From NCBI GenBank assembly GCA_021839245.1, contig JAKCBQ010000003.1, positions 77,970-127,267 of the forward strand: a stretch of DNA of 49,298 nucleotides, given 5' to 3'. Shown here piece after piece: positions 8,201 to 17,211 of this stretch. A program made the translations under genes and the position numbers. The notes beneath the pieces were generated by a model. The model was given only the letters and a program-made list of their open reading frames with translations. It searched no databases and was not told where the DNA came from. Each line of letters opens with the position of its first letter. Position 1 is the stretch's first letter. The DNA is from Pseudomonadota bacterium. GTDB lineage: Bacteria; Pseudomonadota; Gammaproteobacteria; JAKAQQ01.

Positions 8201-8994
8201 AGATCCCCTCCGCGCTCGGACCCGTGCATCGAACGGAGAACCTCGCGTGCAAGCCCTAGGGTGATTCTACGCTTTCGCCGCTCGGCTTCGTGCAAAAGAG
8301 CGGCCGAAAGGATTCCCAGGGACGTGAGGTCCCGCGGAGCGTGGGTCTCGATCCAGGCGAGGACGTTTTCACCGACCGGCATGCGCCGGGCAACGAAATA
8401 AGCGCGGACGATCGCGCGGCGATCGTCTTCGTTGGGAGGGTTGAGATTCAGGATCTCCGCTGCCCGCAGGCGCGAGACGACGTCGGGAAGAATCCAGCCC
8501 TTGCCGATCTCCCCGTCCGCAGCCTCCGTCACGCAGAGGCCGCTCACTCCTCCGCCGGCATCGACCAAGAGAGACAGGAGGGCTTCCTCACGGGCCCGCT
8601 GGCCGCGCAGGGTCTCAATCCCGTCCAGGGCGAGACAGGCATAGCGTCCCCAACCGCCGGCGGTGAGGAGAGCACAGGCGGTCTCGGAACCCAGGGCGCC
8701 GAGATCGAGATAGACGGCCTCCGCCCCACCTGCGTGCGCTTCGGCCACGAAAGCGCGCGCGAGATGCGACTTGCCGCTCCCGCGCGGACCACGCAGAAGG
8801 AGCGGCAAGCGGGCGTCACGTGCGAGAGAGGCACGCACGGCGGCCACGAGCCGAGCCACCGCCCCGGCGTTCGTCGCCCCGAGATAGTTCCCGAAAGTCT
8901 CCGGCGGAGGCGGCACGAGAGGGAGAGGTTCAACTCGGGGAACGGCGAGGGACGAAGAGCCCGTCCGGCCACCCGCAGCCCGATCGTCACTCAT
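8197..8994 (-). CDS. hda: DnaA regulatory inactivator Hda
   Basis: This AAA+ protein, related to the DnaA ATPase domain, stimulates hydrolysis of DnaA-bound ATP when bound to the replication clamp, preventing re-initiation. In the 265-residue protein the anchor PETFGNYLGATN (31-42) matches the DnaA/Hda start (..ETF..F..G.N). The P-loop GPRGSGKS is at 69-76, the Walker B region is YACLALDGIETL, and 'LPDVVSRLRAAEILNLNPPNEDDRRAIV' matches the sensor 1/box VII and lid entry. The protein ends without a DNA-binding domain IV, separating it from DnaA. The N-terminal clamp-binding motif (QLSLPL in E. coli) aligns with VEPLPL, lacking the canonical Gln. ATG 8994 overlaps the preceding gene's stop (ATGA). 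Confidence 0.85.
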   Translation of the reverse strand: MSDDRAAGGRTGSSSLAVPRVEPLPLVPPPPETFGNYLGATNAGAVARLVAAVRASLARDARLPLLLRGPRGSGKSHLARAFVAEAHAGGAEAVYLDLGALGSETACALLTAGGWGRYACLALDGIETLRGQRAREEALLSLLVDAGGGVSGLCVTEAADGEIGKGWILPDVVSRLRAAEILNLNPPNEDDRRAIVRAYFVARRMPVGENVLAWIETHAPRDLTSLGILSAALLHEAERRKRRITLGLAREVLRSMHGSERGGDL

Positions 8995-9566
8995 GCCTTC
9001 GCCCGCTCCCGCAGGTGGCCGAGCGCCGGCCACCCGTAGGCCCAGACGTAATCGACCCCCGAGAGGACGGTGGAGGCCGTCACGATCCCGGTGGCGAACG
9101 CCGTCCACCAGACGGGCCAATGCAGGTAGGGTCGGTCGGCGAGAAGCAAGACCACGAAGAGGAACTGGACGAGCGTATTGAGCTTACTGATGCGCGTCGG
9201 CTTGACGCTGAGACGTCCCATGATCCGCCGGTACGCGTACGCCCCGATACTGATCACGAGATCGCGCAGGAGCACGAGAACGAGCAGCCAGACGGGCACG
9301 AGACCGACGAGGGTAAGTGCCAGGAAAGCCCCCGAGAGGAGGAGCTTGTCGGCGGCCGGATCGAGAACACTCCCGAAGGCCGTCCGCCAGTCGAAACGTT
9401 TGGCGAACCATCCGTCGAGGCCGTCGCTGAGAGCGGCCACGAACACGATCGCGAGCGCCACGCGGGGATACCCGACGAGGATCGCGACCAGGAGCGGGAT
9501 GACGAGGAGGGCACGGCTCAGGCTGAGGGCATTGGGAAGCCAGCGCCACCGGGACGCGTCGCTCAC
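8991..9566 (-). CDS. CDP-alcohol phosphatidyltransferase (PgsA-like)
   Basis: This 191-residue membrane enzyme would join a CDP-diacylglycerol phosphatidyl group to an alcohol. The motif is DGLDGWFAKRFDWRTAFGSV then LDPAADK, with the PgsA-type LDP.ADK end instead of the pssA-type spacing, so phosphatidylglycerophosphate synthase or a cardiolipin-type synthase is likelier than phosphatidylserine synthase. Lys replaces Arg in the A-R position, which is seen in some family members. About five hydrophobic segments are visible. The start is GTG 9566, overlapping the DUF2066 stop (GTGA), and the stop overlaps the hda start (ATGA), so the three genes are translationally linked. Whether it is the main phosphatidylglycerophosphate synthase or a second copy cannot be told here. 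Confidence 0.88.
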   Translation of the reverse strand: MSDASRWRWLPNALSLSRALLVIPLLVAILVGYPRVALAIVFVAALSDGLDGWFAKRFDWRTAFGSVLDPAADKLLLSGAFLALTLVGLVPVWLLVLVLLRDLVISIGAYAYRRIMGRLSVKPTRISKLNTLVQFLFVVLLLADRPYLHWPVWWTAFATGIVTASTVLSGVDYVWAYGWPALGHLRERAKA

Positions 9567-10675
9567 GACCGGTAACGGAAGCGCATCGGCTCCGCGCGCC
9601 CCGCGACCACGCCCGGAGTGGACGGCCGGGGCACGAGCCGGTTGGTCAAGAGCAGGATCCGTTCGAGGCGGGCCGGACGAATGCGCGTCTCGAACCGCCA
9701 GACGGCCACGCCCCGGCCGCGAATCTCCACCAGGGCCAGACGCCGCACGCCGAGGATCCGCCCGAGGAGTCGGCCGACGGAGACGACGGCGGAAAGATGC
9801 TTGAGCCCGTCGACGCGAATGACCACCGGACGGGCGGCGTCGCCCGGGAGAAGAGCCTCCCGAAGCGCAAACACGCTCGCCAGACGACGCACGAGGTGAT
9901 GCAGGACCGCACGGCGGGTCGTCTGCGGACCACTCGTCCACCGCGCGCGGGCCCCTCCCGCCGACCAGAGACGGAAACGCCCACGCCAGGATCCCGAACC
10001 GAGATTGTCGAGGCGGCCGACGAGGAGAGCGTCGAAGGGGTAGCGGCGCTTGAGCGTCGGGACGAGCGCCGCGAGAGAGGTGGTCTCGAGCACGCCGGGC
10101 GCGAGGAGTTGCAAATCCGCGAGATCGTCGACCGGGAGCAAGACCGGGAGCCCCCGCCGCCTGGCCTCACGTTCGAAGGAACGGTTGAGAGAGGCGAGCG
10201 AACCCGCACCGAGAAGTCGGCGACCGCTGCTCGTGGGAACCACAAGGGCGCAGAGCACACGTGGCCGTTCGCGCCCCCAAACGGCGATCCCCCCGGCGAG
10301 GAGTGTGCGCATGAGGTTGCGGGCGTCGAAACGAACCCAGATCCGAAACGCTCCCGAGCCCCCCCTTTCCGTGTAGCCGTACTCGGCGATCCAGTGCCGG
10401 GGATCCCCAAGGATCGCCGAGACCGCAGGCGTCTTGTTTTCCACGCCCAGGCGAAGACCGAGACGACGCAGGACCACGCGGGCCGCCTGAACGAACAGAG
10501 GACCGGGATCGGCGGGTGGGGCACGGCCGGCCGCAAGCTCCACACGGAAGAGTCCACGCACGACCGCCGCCCGCGCCGGAGTGCCCGCGATCCCGCACGC
10601 CAAGACGGCCGCGAGAGCGACGGCCCCGAGCCGGGGGAGGGCGCAACGAGAAGCGGAACAAGCCTCCTGGAACAC
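9563..10675 (-). CDS. DUF2066 exported protein
   Basis: This 370-residue protein of unknown function matches the DUF2066 family by its layout and neighbourhood. The N-terminus has a signal peptide (GAVALAAVLACGIAGTPARA-A). The domain carries typical stretches: FVQAARVVLRRLGLR, 'WIAEYGYTERGGSGAFRIWVRFDARNL', 'IAVWGRERPRVLCALVV', and GLPVLLPVDDLADLQLL near the middle. The start is GTG 10675; no ATG is available upstream of the signal sequence. It is divergent from purM, an arrangement common in gammaproteobacteria, and is first in the operon with the phosphatidyltransferase and hda. An envelope role is likely because it is exported, but it has no established activity. Confidence 0.8.
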   Translation of the reverse strand: MFQEACSASRCALPRLGAVALAAVLACGIAGTPARAAVVRGLFRVELAAGRAPPADPGPLFVQAARVVLRRLGLRLGVENKTPAVSAILGDPRHWIAEYGYTERGGSGAFRIWVRFDARNLMRTLLAGGIAVWGRERPRVLCALVVPTSSGRRLLGAGSLASLNRSFEREARRRGLPVLLPVDDLADLQLLAPGVLETTSLAALVPTLKRRYPFDALLVGRLDNLGSGSWRGRFRLWSAGGARARWTSGPQTTRRAVLHHLVRRLASVFALREALLPGDAARPVVIRVDGLKHLSAVVSVGRLLGRILGVRRLALVEIRGRGVAVWRFETRIRPARLERILLLTNRLVPRPSTPGVVAGRAEPMRFRYRS

Positions 10676-10718
10676 GGCGGGGGCAGCCTCAAAGACTCTT
10701 TAGGGAAGACTCTTTGGG

Positions 10719-10724
10719 TAAGAT
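10719..10724 (+). promoter_or_regulatory. Candidate -10 box of the purM operon
   Basis: TAAGAT lies 61 bp before the purM ATG in the divergent gap with DUF2066. The best -35 at 16 bp (TCTTTA) is weak. No PurR-type palindrome was recognised in the 109-bp gap. Confidence 0.35.
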
Positions 10725-10784
10725 AGCACAAGCCCGTCGTGCGTCCTCCCGCATCGCGACGGACGCGCAGAGGAGCCTCCTGAC

Positions 10785-11816
10785 ATGCCCACGCCCGGGG
10801 CAACCTACCGCGAGGCCGGTGTCGACATCGACGCCGGCAACAGGCTCGTCGAGCGTATCGCTCCCCTCGCCGCCCGCACCAGCCGACCCGAAGTCCTCGC
10901 CGGCATCGGGGGGTTCGGAGCTCTCGTCCGCGTACCGCTCGAGCGCTACCGCGAACCGGTACTCGTCTCGGGCACCGACGGCGTCGGCACGAAAGTCCTC
11001 CTCGCCCTCGAGGAGGGTGGTGAGGACACGATCGGCATCGATCTTGTGGCCATGTGTGTCAACGACATCCTCGTGCACGGCGCCGAACCTCTCTTTTTCC
11101 TCGACTATTACGCGAGCGGCCGTCTCGAGGTCGAACGGGCCGCACGTGTGGTGGCCGGCATTGCCGAGGGCTGCCGGCAGGCGGGCTGCGCACTCGTCGG
11201 GGGCGAGACGGCGGAAATGCCGGGCGTCTACGCGGGGTCGGATTTCGATCTCGCAGGCTTCGCCGTGGGTGTCGTCGAACGCGGGCGGATTCTCGACGGC
11301 CGCGGCGTCCGCGCCGGCCACCGTGTCCTTGGCCTCGCCTCCTCCGGCCCGCACGCCAACGGCTACAGCCTGATCCGCCGCATTCTCGCGGCCCATCCGG
11401 GAGCCCTCGACGAGAACCTCGACGGCAGGCCGCTCCGCCGCTGGCTCCTCAACCCGACCCGCATCTACGTCGAGCGGATCCTCCCCCTTCTCGCGCGTGA
11501 CGAGACCCGACCCGACGCCCTCTGCCACATCACAGGCGGGGGTCTCGTAGAAAACCTGCCGCGCGTCTTGCCTCCCGGGCTGGGCGCCGATCTCGAGCGC
11601 AAGCGCTGGCCGTGTCCCCCGGTCTTCTCCTGGATCGCGGCCCACGGACCGGTGGCCCCTCAGGAAATGGACCGGGTCTTCAACGGTGGGCTGGGATTCC
11701 TCCTCGTCGTCGATCCGGAGCGCTCCACGTCCGTCCGCGAGCGTCTCGCCGCCGCCGGGGAGGAGGTCTACGACATCGGCGCCGTCGTCGATCGGCCCGG
11801 CGTCCGCGTCGTGTGA
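10785..11816 (+). CDS. purM: Phosphoribosylformylglycinamidine cyclo-ligase (AIR synthetase)
   Basis: This cytoplasmic enzyme performs the fifth step of purine synthesis, ATP-dependent closure of FGAM to AIR. The 343-residue length matches the family. Recognisable blocks are [18 protein letters not shown], '[11 protein letters not shown]', [14 protein letters not shown] (ATP site), [62 protein letters not shown] and [17 protein letters not shown] conserved near-C-terminal [11 protein letters not shown] replaces the common MxRTFNCGIGM. The ATG at 10785 follows GGAGCCTCC. It overlaps purN as GTGA, giving the standard purMN pair. Confidence 0.98.
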   Translation: MPTPGATYREAGVDIDAGNRLVERIAPLAARTSRPEVLAGIGGFGALVRVPLERYREPVLVSGTDGVGTKVLLALEEGGEDTIGIDLVAMCVNDILVHGAEPLFFLDYYASGRLEVERAARVVAGIAEGCRQAGCALVGGETAEMPGVYAGSDFDLAGFAVGVVERGRILDGRGVRAGHRVLGLASSGPHANGYSLIRRILAAHPGALDENLDGRPLRRWLLNPTRIYVERILPLLARDETRPDALCHITGGGLVENLPRVLPPGLGADLERKRWPCPPVFSWIAAHGPVAPQEMDRVFNGGLGFLLVVDPERSTSVRERLAAAGEEVYDIGAVVDRPGVRVV

Positions 11817-12469
11817 GCACGTCTTCGTCGCTGGCCATCCTGCTTTCGGGCCAAGGAAGCACCATGCGCGCCCTCGTCGAAGCCTGCCGCGACGGGCGGG
11901 TGCCGCTCTCTCCCGCGCTTGTCGTGAGCGACCGGCCCGACGCCCCGGGCCTCGCTTGGGCGCGCGCGGCCGGTGTGCGGACCGCCTGCGTCGACTACCG
12001 TGCGCTCGGACGCCGACGGGGCGAGGAACAACTCGGAGCTCTTCTCGAGGAAGCGCGCCCGGAGTGGATCGCGCTCGCCGGCTTCATGCGCATCCTCGGC
12101 CCGGACATCGTCCGCGCCGGGCTTGGGAGAACAGTCAACATTCACCCCTCGCTCCTCCCCCGCTATCCGGGTCTCGACACCTACCGGCGGGCGCTCGAGG
12201 CGGGGGAGACCGAGCACGGATCGACGGTCCACTTTGTGGACGAATCGCTGGACGGAGGGCCGCGCATCGCCAGGATCCGCGTGCCCGTCAGGGCGGACGA
12301 CGATCCCGAACGGCTCGCCGCAAGAACGAAGGAGGCCGAACGCCAACTCTACCCCTGGGTTCTCGACAAACTGGCCCGTGGTATCCTGACTTGGGACGGC
12401 GCTCACGCTTGCTGCGCGGGGAAAGTTCTTGACGAACCCATCGACGTCACAGAAATGTTCTCGGGCTGA
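11813..12469 (+). CDS. purN: Phosphoribosylglycinamide formyltransferase
   Basis: This enzyme transfers a formyl group from 10-formyl-tetrahydrofolate to GAR, the third step of purine synthesis. The 218-residue protein has the phosphate loop [12 protein letters not shown], with Thr where most have Asn after GS. It also has AGFMRILG, the catalytic triad Asn109, His111 and Asp147 in [12 protein letters not shown] and DESLDGGP, and HGSTVHFV. The start is GTG 11813, coupled to the purM stop. The 3' end carries the start codon of the DUF3108 gene, so all three genes are probably cotranscribed. Confidence 0.97.
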   Translation: MSTSSSLAILLSGQGSTMRALVEACRDGRVPLSPALVVSDRPDAPGLAWARAAGVRTACVDYRALGRRRGEEQLGALLEEARPEWIALAGFMRILGPDIVRAGLGRTVNIHPSLLPRYPGLDTYRRALEAGETEHGSTVHFVDESLDGGPRIARIRVPVRADDDPERLAARTKEAERQLYPWVLDKLARGILTWDGAHACCAGKVLDEPIDVTEMFSG

Positions 12470-13232
12470 GCGCGCACCGCGCGGCACGACGACGCTCGTC
12501 CTCGCCGCGCTCCTCGCAGCGCTCGCCACCCGGCCTCTCCGCGCCCAGGATTTTCCGATCCCCTCGTTCCGCGCCCGCTACGCCGTCTCGGTCGAGGGCA
12601 TCCACGCCGGCACGGACGTCCTCCGTCTGACCCGTACAGCGACACACCGTTACGTCTACGCCGGAACGCTCACGCCCAGCAGTTTCTTCGCGGTGTTTTT
12701 CGACCGCACCTACATCCAAACGAGCCACTTTCTTTTCCACGGCGGGCACCTCGTCGATCTTCGCTACAACCTGATCGAGAAAGGCGGTGGGCACCCCACC
12801 GACCAGACGATCGTCTTCGACTGGGCCGCGAAGAGTGTTCACATGAACATCGGGGCCAAACGCCGGACCCGGCCGCTGCCACCGGGCACCTGCGACGAGC
12901 AGCTCGCCCAGCTCCGTGTGTCGTACGATCTTCTCGCGCACGGCCGTCCGCACGCCTTTTATTTCGTGGCCGAACACAACCACGTGCACCGCTACCAGAT
13001 CCACATCGGACCCCGGAAGACGTTCCGCACCCCGCTCGGAAAACTCGCAACCACCGAGTACTACTACTTCAACAAGAAGGGCAAAAAAATCGCCTACTGG
13101 CTCGCCCCGCAGCTCTACGACCTCATCGTTCACATGGTTCTGCACACCAACGCGGGTCTCCGGGTCAGCATGAGCCTCAAGCGGTTCACGCTCGCCCCGG
13201 AACACGCAGCACCGGCGGGCCGGAAAAGCTGA
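12429..13232 (+). CDS. DUF3108 exported protein
   Basis: This 267-residue protein of unknown function carries a signal peptide (TTLVLAALLAALATRPLRAQ) and a DUF3108 domain. Family landmarks are FRARYAVSVEGIHAGTDVLRL near the start of the mature part, SSFFAVFFDRTYIQTSHFLF, 'LRYNLIEKGGG', LRVSYDLLAHGRPHAFYFVA and LATTEYYYFNKKGKKIAYWLA. The family is thought to be periplasmic. The only start before the signal peptide is TTG at 12429, inside purN, giving a 41-nt overlap; a weak GGGGAAAG precedes it. The gene commonly follows purMN in gammaproteobacteria. It converges on the AsmA-like gene with a 157-bp gap, in which I see no clear T-run terminator. Confidence 0.83.
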   Translation: MTNPSTSQKCSRAERAPRGTTTLVLAALLAALATRPLRAQDFPIPSFRARYAVSVEGIHAGTDVLRLTRTATHRYVYAGTLTPSSFFAVFFDRTYIQTSHFLFHGGHLVDLRYNLIEKGGGHPTDQTIVFDWAAKSVHMNIGAKRRTRPLPPGTCDEQLAQLRVSYDLLAHGRPHAFYFVAEHNHVHRYQIHIGPRKTFRTPLGKLATTEYYYFNKKGKKIAYWLAPQLYDLIVHMVLHTNAGLRVSMSLKRFTLAPEHAAPAGRKS

Positions 13233-13389
13233 CAACGAACGGCGCGATCCTGTCCCCGTGTTCCCGCCCAGGGGAGGCGTGGACCTGGACTCGAGCGGCC
13301 GCACCCCCAGCGCACGGTAACGACTCTCTCGCTCGAGGCTCTCGACCTCTTCACCCGGCGTAGTGTTCGCGGCCTCAGCCGGCGGACGC

Positions 13390-15456
13390 TCACGCCCCCT
13401 TCAGAAATCCTCCGAGGAGATGCCCCAGGCGGCGACGAAGCAGCCGGTGGAGAAGCGCCGGGACGTCAGGAAGAGGAAGCGGGTGGGTCAGGCTGCCGCG
13501 TACGCGGACGGGGATCACGACCCCGCGCAGCGCCGGCGGCCAAGTCCGTGCGTCGGCCCGGGGTCCGGGGGCCAGGTCCAGGGTGAGATCGAGACGCCCG
13601 GACCCGGCAAGACCGACGTGGCCCCCTCCACTCACGTGAAGAAGAGGCGATTCGAGAACGACACCACGCAGGTTCACCTGCTCGGACGCCAAAGCCCAGG
13701 AGCCCTGAAGTGTTCCGAGAGGTGTCGTCCCCCCCGAGGGCCAGTGGGTGGGCGGGTGCCCCCGAACGGTTGTGGCGAGAGCCCGCAGAAGAGCGGCGAG
13801 ATCGATCCCGCGCCAGACGAGGCCCGAGCCCGTCACCGCGCCCTCACCGCGCCAGCGACGAAGGGCGAGCCCGCCGCGCGCGGCAAGGGTCGCCGTCCCG
13901 CTCACCCGGCCGGCGAGAGACCCTCCGGCCTTCGGATCGAGCGCCGAATGGAGGCTCGAGAGCTCCACGTTGCGGAACCTCACCCGACCCGTGAGCGCAC
14001 GAAGGCGCCGACCGAGAAGGCGGCCACGGGCCTGTCCGTGGAGGGTGCCGCCGAAGAGCTCGGCCGCGAACATCGGAACGAAGAGACGACGACCCTCGAG
14101 AGACGCACGCAGCCGAAGATGCGGGACGGGCACCCCATCGAGCGCGAGAGCGCTGAGACGCGCCGCGAGCGTCAGACACATCCCCGAGCGCGAGGCATCG
14201 CGCGCGACGGGACGAGGACGGCGAGGCGTCACGCGTGAAGACGCTCGGGGGGAAGTCCGGCGGGAGGAAGATGAAGAGGGGCGACTGGGCTCGTGGAAAC
14301 CCACACCCGTGCCTTGGGCCTGAAGACGCCAGCACCACCGCCCCGCACGGCGCATTGCCGTGAGGCGCCCCTGAAGCCGCGCCCGACCGCCGTGCCCCGC
14401 CCAAGCGAGCGTGAACGGTGCAGGCCCGATCTTGGACCCCTCTTCCGAAAACGTGAGCGCGGCGTGAAGACCCGAGGGGCCCACACGGGGGCGGAGTTCG
14501 GGAAGCTCACGACGGACGAACCCGGAGCGGATGCGGAGACGAACGGCCCCGGCCGCACGGGCGATCGTCGCTCCTTGAAGGTCGATCGTCCCCCGGACTC
14601 CGGCCTGCCCAAGACGCGGGTCCGCGAGCGTAATCGGTGAGATCCGGATGTGCGCCTCCCGCCCGATGGGCCGGTAGGCGAAATTTCCCTTGCCGGCCGT
14701 GAGCGGCCCCGGAAAGAACGAAGGCGCACGCAGCCGTAGCGCGGCGAGGTCGAGCGCGACCCGACGCCCGTTCGTCGTGACGATCCGCCCCGCGAGCGAC
14801 ACCGTGATCGGCCCCGTCTTCACCCCGGGTGCCGCGAGCTGAAGCGCCACGGGGAGGCCCCGGTGACCCTCCGGGCCGAGGCTCAAGCGCGAAACAGAGA
14901 GGAGCCGCCGTGCCCCCGGTTCCTCGACGACGTCGAGTCCGCGAACGACCAAGCGACCGAAGACCGCAAAAAGGGCCGACGACACCGCGGCGCGGTGCAC
15001 CCGAGTGGAAGCGTGCGGCGACGGGTCCACGACGCTCGGGTGGAAGCCCGGGTGAAGGAAGGCGGCGAGATTGCTCTCGCCCCGGGCGTTGCGGCTGAGC
15101 GCGACGACGACCCGCTCGAGACGGACCGAGGTGAGGACCCAGCGACCGACGAGAAGATCCGCCCACGAGGCGCGGAGCGCCACCCGGGCGACGCGGACGA
15201 GAGGTTGCGGCGCAAAACCCGGCGGATCCGCGACACGAAGACGGGTGGCGAGAAGCTCCGGCCCGGGCCAAAGCGTCAGGGCAAAGCGCCCGTTCACGAG
15301 CACGCGGCAGCCACAACCCCGATCGAGCGTGTGCACGACGAGACGGCGCACGGTCCGCCGTGGAACCAGCACGGGAACGATCACAATCGTCGCGAGAACG
15401 AGCGCGGCGAGGGCCGCGGCGACGTAGGCGATCCGGCGGCGACGCGACGACGCCAT
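13390..15456 (-). CDS. AsmA family protein
   Basis: This is a large inner-membrane-anchored periplasmic protein of the AsmA/TamB-type lipid-transfer superfamily, 688 residues. An N-terminal membrane anchor (YVAAALAALVLATIVIVPVL, 11-30) is followed by the AsmA N-domain (PRRTVRRLVVHTLDRGCGCR, where most read V...L...TG..V), RFALTLWPGPELLATRLRVA and LERVVVALSRNARGESNLAAF. The C-terminal AsmA_2 part has SLAGRVSGTATLAARG and LASEQVNLRGVVLESP and ends in LLHRLLRRRLGHLLGGFLKG. A serine-, arginine- and proline-rich stretch at 391-424 looks like a disordered linker, an unusual insertion. ATG 15456 follows GGGGAAG and is preferred over one 33 bp upstream. It stands alone, divergent from metG. Confidence 0.85.
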   Translation of the reverse strand: MASSRRRRIAYVAAALAALVLATIVIVPVLVPRRTVRRLVVHTLDRGCGCRVLVNGRFALTLWPGPELLATRLRVADPPGFAPQPLVRVARVALRASWADLLVGRWVLTSVRLERVVVALSRNARGESNLAAFLHPGFHPSVVDPSPHASTRVHRAAVSSALFAVFGRLVVRGLDVVEEPGARRLLSVSRLSLGPEGHRGLPVALQLAAPGVKTGPITVSLAGRIVTTNGRRVALDLAALRLRAPSFFPGPLTAGKGNFAYRPIGREAHIRISPITLADPRLGQAGVRGTIDLQGATIARAAGAVRLRIRSGFVRRELPELRPRVGPSGLHAALTFSEEGSKIGPAPFTLAWAGHGGRARLQGRLTAMRRAGRWCWRLQAQGTGVGFHEPSRPSSSSSRRTSPRASSRVTPRRPRPVARDASRSGMCLTLAARLSALALDGVPVPHLRLRASLEGRRLFVPMFAAELFGGTLHGQARGRLLGRRLRALTGRVRFRNVELSSLHSALDPKAGGSLAGRVSGTATLAARGGLALRRWRGEGAVTGSGLVWRGIDLAALLRALATTVRGHPPTHWPSGGTTPLGTLQGSWALASEQVNLRGVVLESPLLHVSGGGHVGLAGSGRLDLTLDLAPGPRADARTWPPALRGVVIPVRVRGSLTHPLPLPDVPALLHRLLRRRLGHLLGGFLKGA

Positions 15457-15508
15457 GACGGCTTCCCCAGCGGCGAAGAACGTGGGCATTATCGCATCAC
15501 GCGACCGC

Positions 15509-15514
15509 TATACT
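15509..15514 (+). promoter_or_regulatory. -10 box of metG
   Basis: TATACT, followed by the GC-rich discriminator GCACGG, lies 44 bp before the metG ATG in the divergent gap with the AsmA-like gene. No convincing -35 element is seen. An in-frame GTG at 15520 would fall almost at the transcription start. Confidence 0.5.
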
Positions 15515-15558
15515 GCACGGTGCCGACGCCCACTCCTCGGCGCTTCATCTTCGTCCCG

Positions 15559-17211
15559 ATGTCCCGCACGCTCCTCGTCACCACCGCCCTACCGTACGCC
15601 AACGGCCCACTTCATTTGGGCCACATTCTCGAAGGGGTCCTGGCCGACATCTGGGTCCGTTACCAGAGGACCCGGGGGGCGGACTGCCTCTTCCTCTGCG
15701 CCGACGACGCGCACGGAACAGCCATCATGCTCAAGGCGCGGGAACTCGGACTCGAGCCCACGGCCCTGATCGACGAGGTGCGCCGCGAACACCAGGAGGA
15801 TTTCCGCAGCTTCGAGATCGACTTCGACCACTACCACACCACCCATTCGGAGGAGAACCGGCGGCTCGTCGAGACCTGCTACGCCCGACTCCGCGAGGGC
15901 GGATACCTCCGTCGGCGCTCGATCATCCAGAGCTACGATGAAGATCTCGGTCTTTTCCTTCCCGACCGCTACATCCGCGGCCGCTGCCCGCGCTGCGGAG
16001 CCGAGGGCCAGTACGGCGACAGCTGCGAGGTTTGCGGCTCGAGCTACGAGGCCGGCGAACTTCTCGACCCGGTTTCCGTGCTGACCGGGCGCCCGCCGGG
16101 GCGACGCGCGAGCGAACATCTCTTTGTCGATCTCGAGTCCCTTGCCGAGCCACTCCGCGCATTTGTCCACGGAGGCGCCGTTCCCCAGGCGGTCGCCCAC
16201 AAACTGGACGAGTGGCTCATGGGCCGTCTGAACGACTGGGACATCACCCGCGATGCGCCCTATTTCGGCTTTCCCGTTCCGGGCGAGACGGACAAATATT
16301 TCTACGTCTGGCTCGACGCACCCTTGGGCTACCTCGCCACGCTGCGCGCGTGGGCAGGGGCGGAACGTGCGGAGGAGATCTTCGCGCGCTACTGGCATCC
16401 GGACAGCGACGCCGAAATCCACCACGTGATCGGCAAGGACATCATTTATTTCCACGCCCTCTTTTGGCCCGCCCTCCTCACCGTAGCCGGCTGGCGTCTG
16501 CCGACACGGCTCACCACCCACGGGTTCCTCACCGTCCAGGGCGTCAAGATGTCCAAATCCCGGGGCACGTTCGTGACCGCACGTGACGCGGCGGCGGCCG
16601 TGGGGGCGGAGGCCTTCCGCTACTACTTCGCATCCCGCGCCCGCGGGGGCATCGAGGATCTCGATCTCGACCCCGAGCAGCTCGTCGCCCGCACCAACAG
16701 CGATCTCGTCGGCAAGATCGTCAACATCGCGGCCCGCTCGGTCCCGTTCCTCGAGACGGACGACGGCCACCCCCGCACGGCCGGGACCTGCGCGGCCCCG
16801 GAGCTCTACGCCCGCATCCTCGCCGGCGGTGAGGAGGTGGCCGACGCCTACGAGAGGCAGGATTTCGCCTCGGCCGTCCAGTCGATCCTCACCCTCGCCG
16901 ATGAAACGAACACCTTCATCGCGCAGAGACAACCCTGGGTGCTCCGCCAAGACCCGGCCCGCCGGGACGAGGCGCGCGCCATCGCCACCCTCGGGATCAG
17001 CGTCTACCGTCTTCTCGCGCTCTATCTCGGGCCGGTCCTCCCGGGCCTGCGGGCGCGCAGCGAGGCTTTCCTCGGGGTCCCGCTCGACCGCTGGTCCGCA
17101 CCCCCTCCGCTCCTCAACCACCGTCTCAACCCTTACCGCCCGCTCCTCGAGCGCCTGCCCCGGCAGGCCGCACAGGGGCTCTTTCCCAACCGAGGACCCG
17201 CCCGTGGCTGA
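15559..17211 (+). CDS. metG: Methionyl-tRNA synthetase, catalytic and anticodon-binding part
   Basis: This class I synthetase charges tRNA-Met. HLGH is at residues 19-22 in ALPYANGPLHLGH, KMSKS at 330-334, and a zinc knuckle at Cys143, Cys146, Cys156 and Cys159 (CPRCGAEGQYGDSCEVCG), as in the E. coli-type MetG. The alpha-helical anticodon domain follows from about 380, including ANTFIAQRQPW-type sequence (TNTFIAQRQPW here). The protein stops at 550 residues, after LFPNRGPARG, where MetG of this type normally continues into a tRNA-binding domain of about 110 residues. That domain is encoded by the next, overlapping gene in the +1 frame. The ATG at 15559 gives MSRTLLVTTALPYANG, the expected N-terminus. 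Confidence 0.97.
   Translation: MSRTLLVTTALPYANGPLHLGHILEGVLADIWVRYQRTRGADCLFLCADDAHGTAIMLKARELGLEPTALIDEVRREHQEDFRSFEIDFDHYHTTHSEENRRLVETCYARLREGGYLRRRSIIQSYDEDLGLFLPDRYIRGRCPRCGAEGQYGDSCEVCGSSYEAGELLDPVSVLTGRPPGRRASEHLFVDLESLAEPLRAFVHGGAVPQAVAHKLDEWLMGRLNDWDITRDAPYFGFPVPGETDKYFYVWLDAPLGYLATLRAWAGAERAEEIFARYWHPDSDAEIHHVIGKDIIYFHALFWPALLTVAGWRLPTRLTTHGFLTVQGVKMSKSRGTFVTARDAAAAVGAEAFRYYFASRARGGIEDLDLDPEQLVARTNSDLVGKIVNIAARSVPFLETDDGHPRTAGTCAAPELYARILAGGEEVADAYERQDFASAVQSILTLADETNTFIAQRQPWVLRQDPARRDEARAIATLGISVYRLLALYLGPVLPGLRARSEAFLGVPLDRWSAPPPLLNHRLNPYRPLLERLPRQAAQGLFPNRGPARG

Noticed and set aside
14863-15558. Long N-terminal extension of MetG
   Set aside because: The extension is antisense to the AsmA-like gene and crosses the metG promoter; the family N-terminus starts at 15559.
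15457-15558. SAM riboswitch before metG
   Set aside because: The leader is too short and no riboswitch-like helices were recognised.
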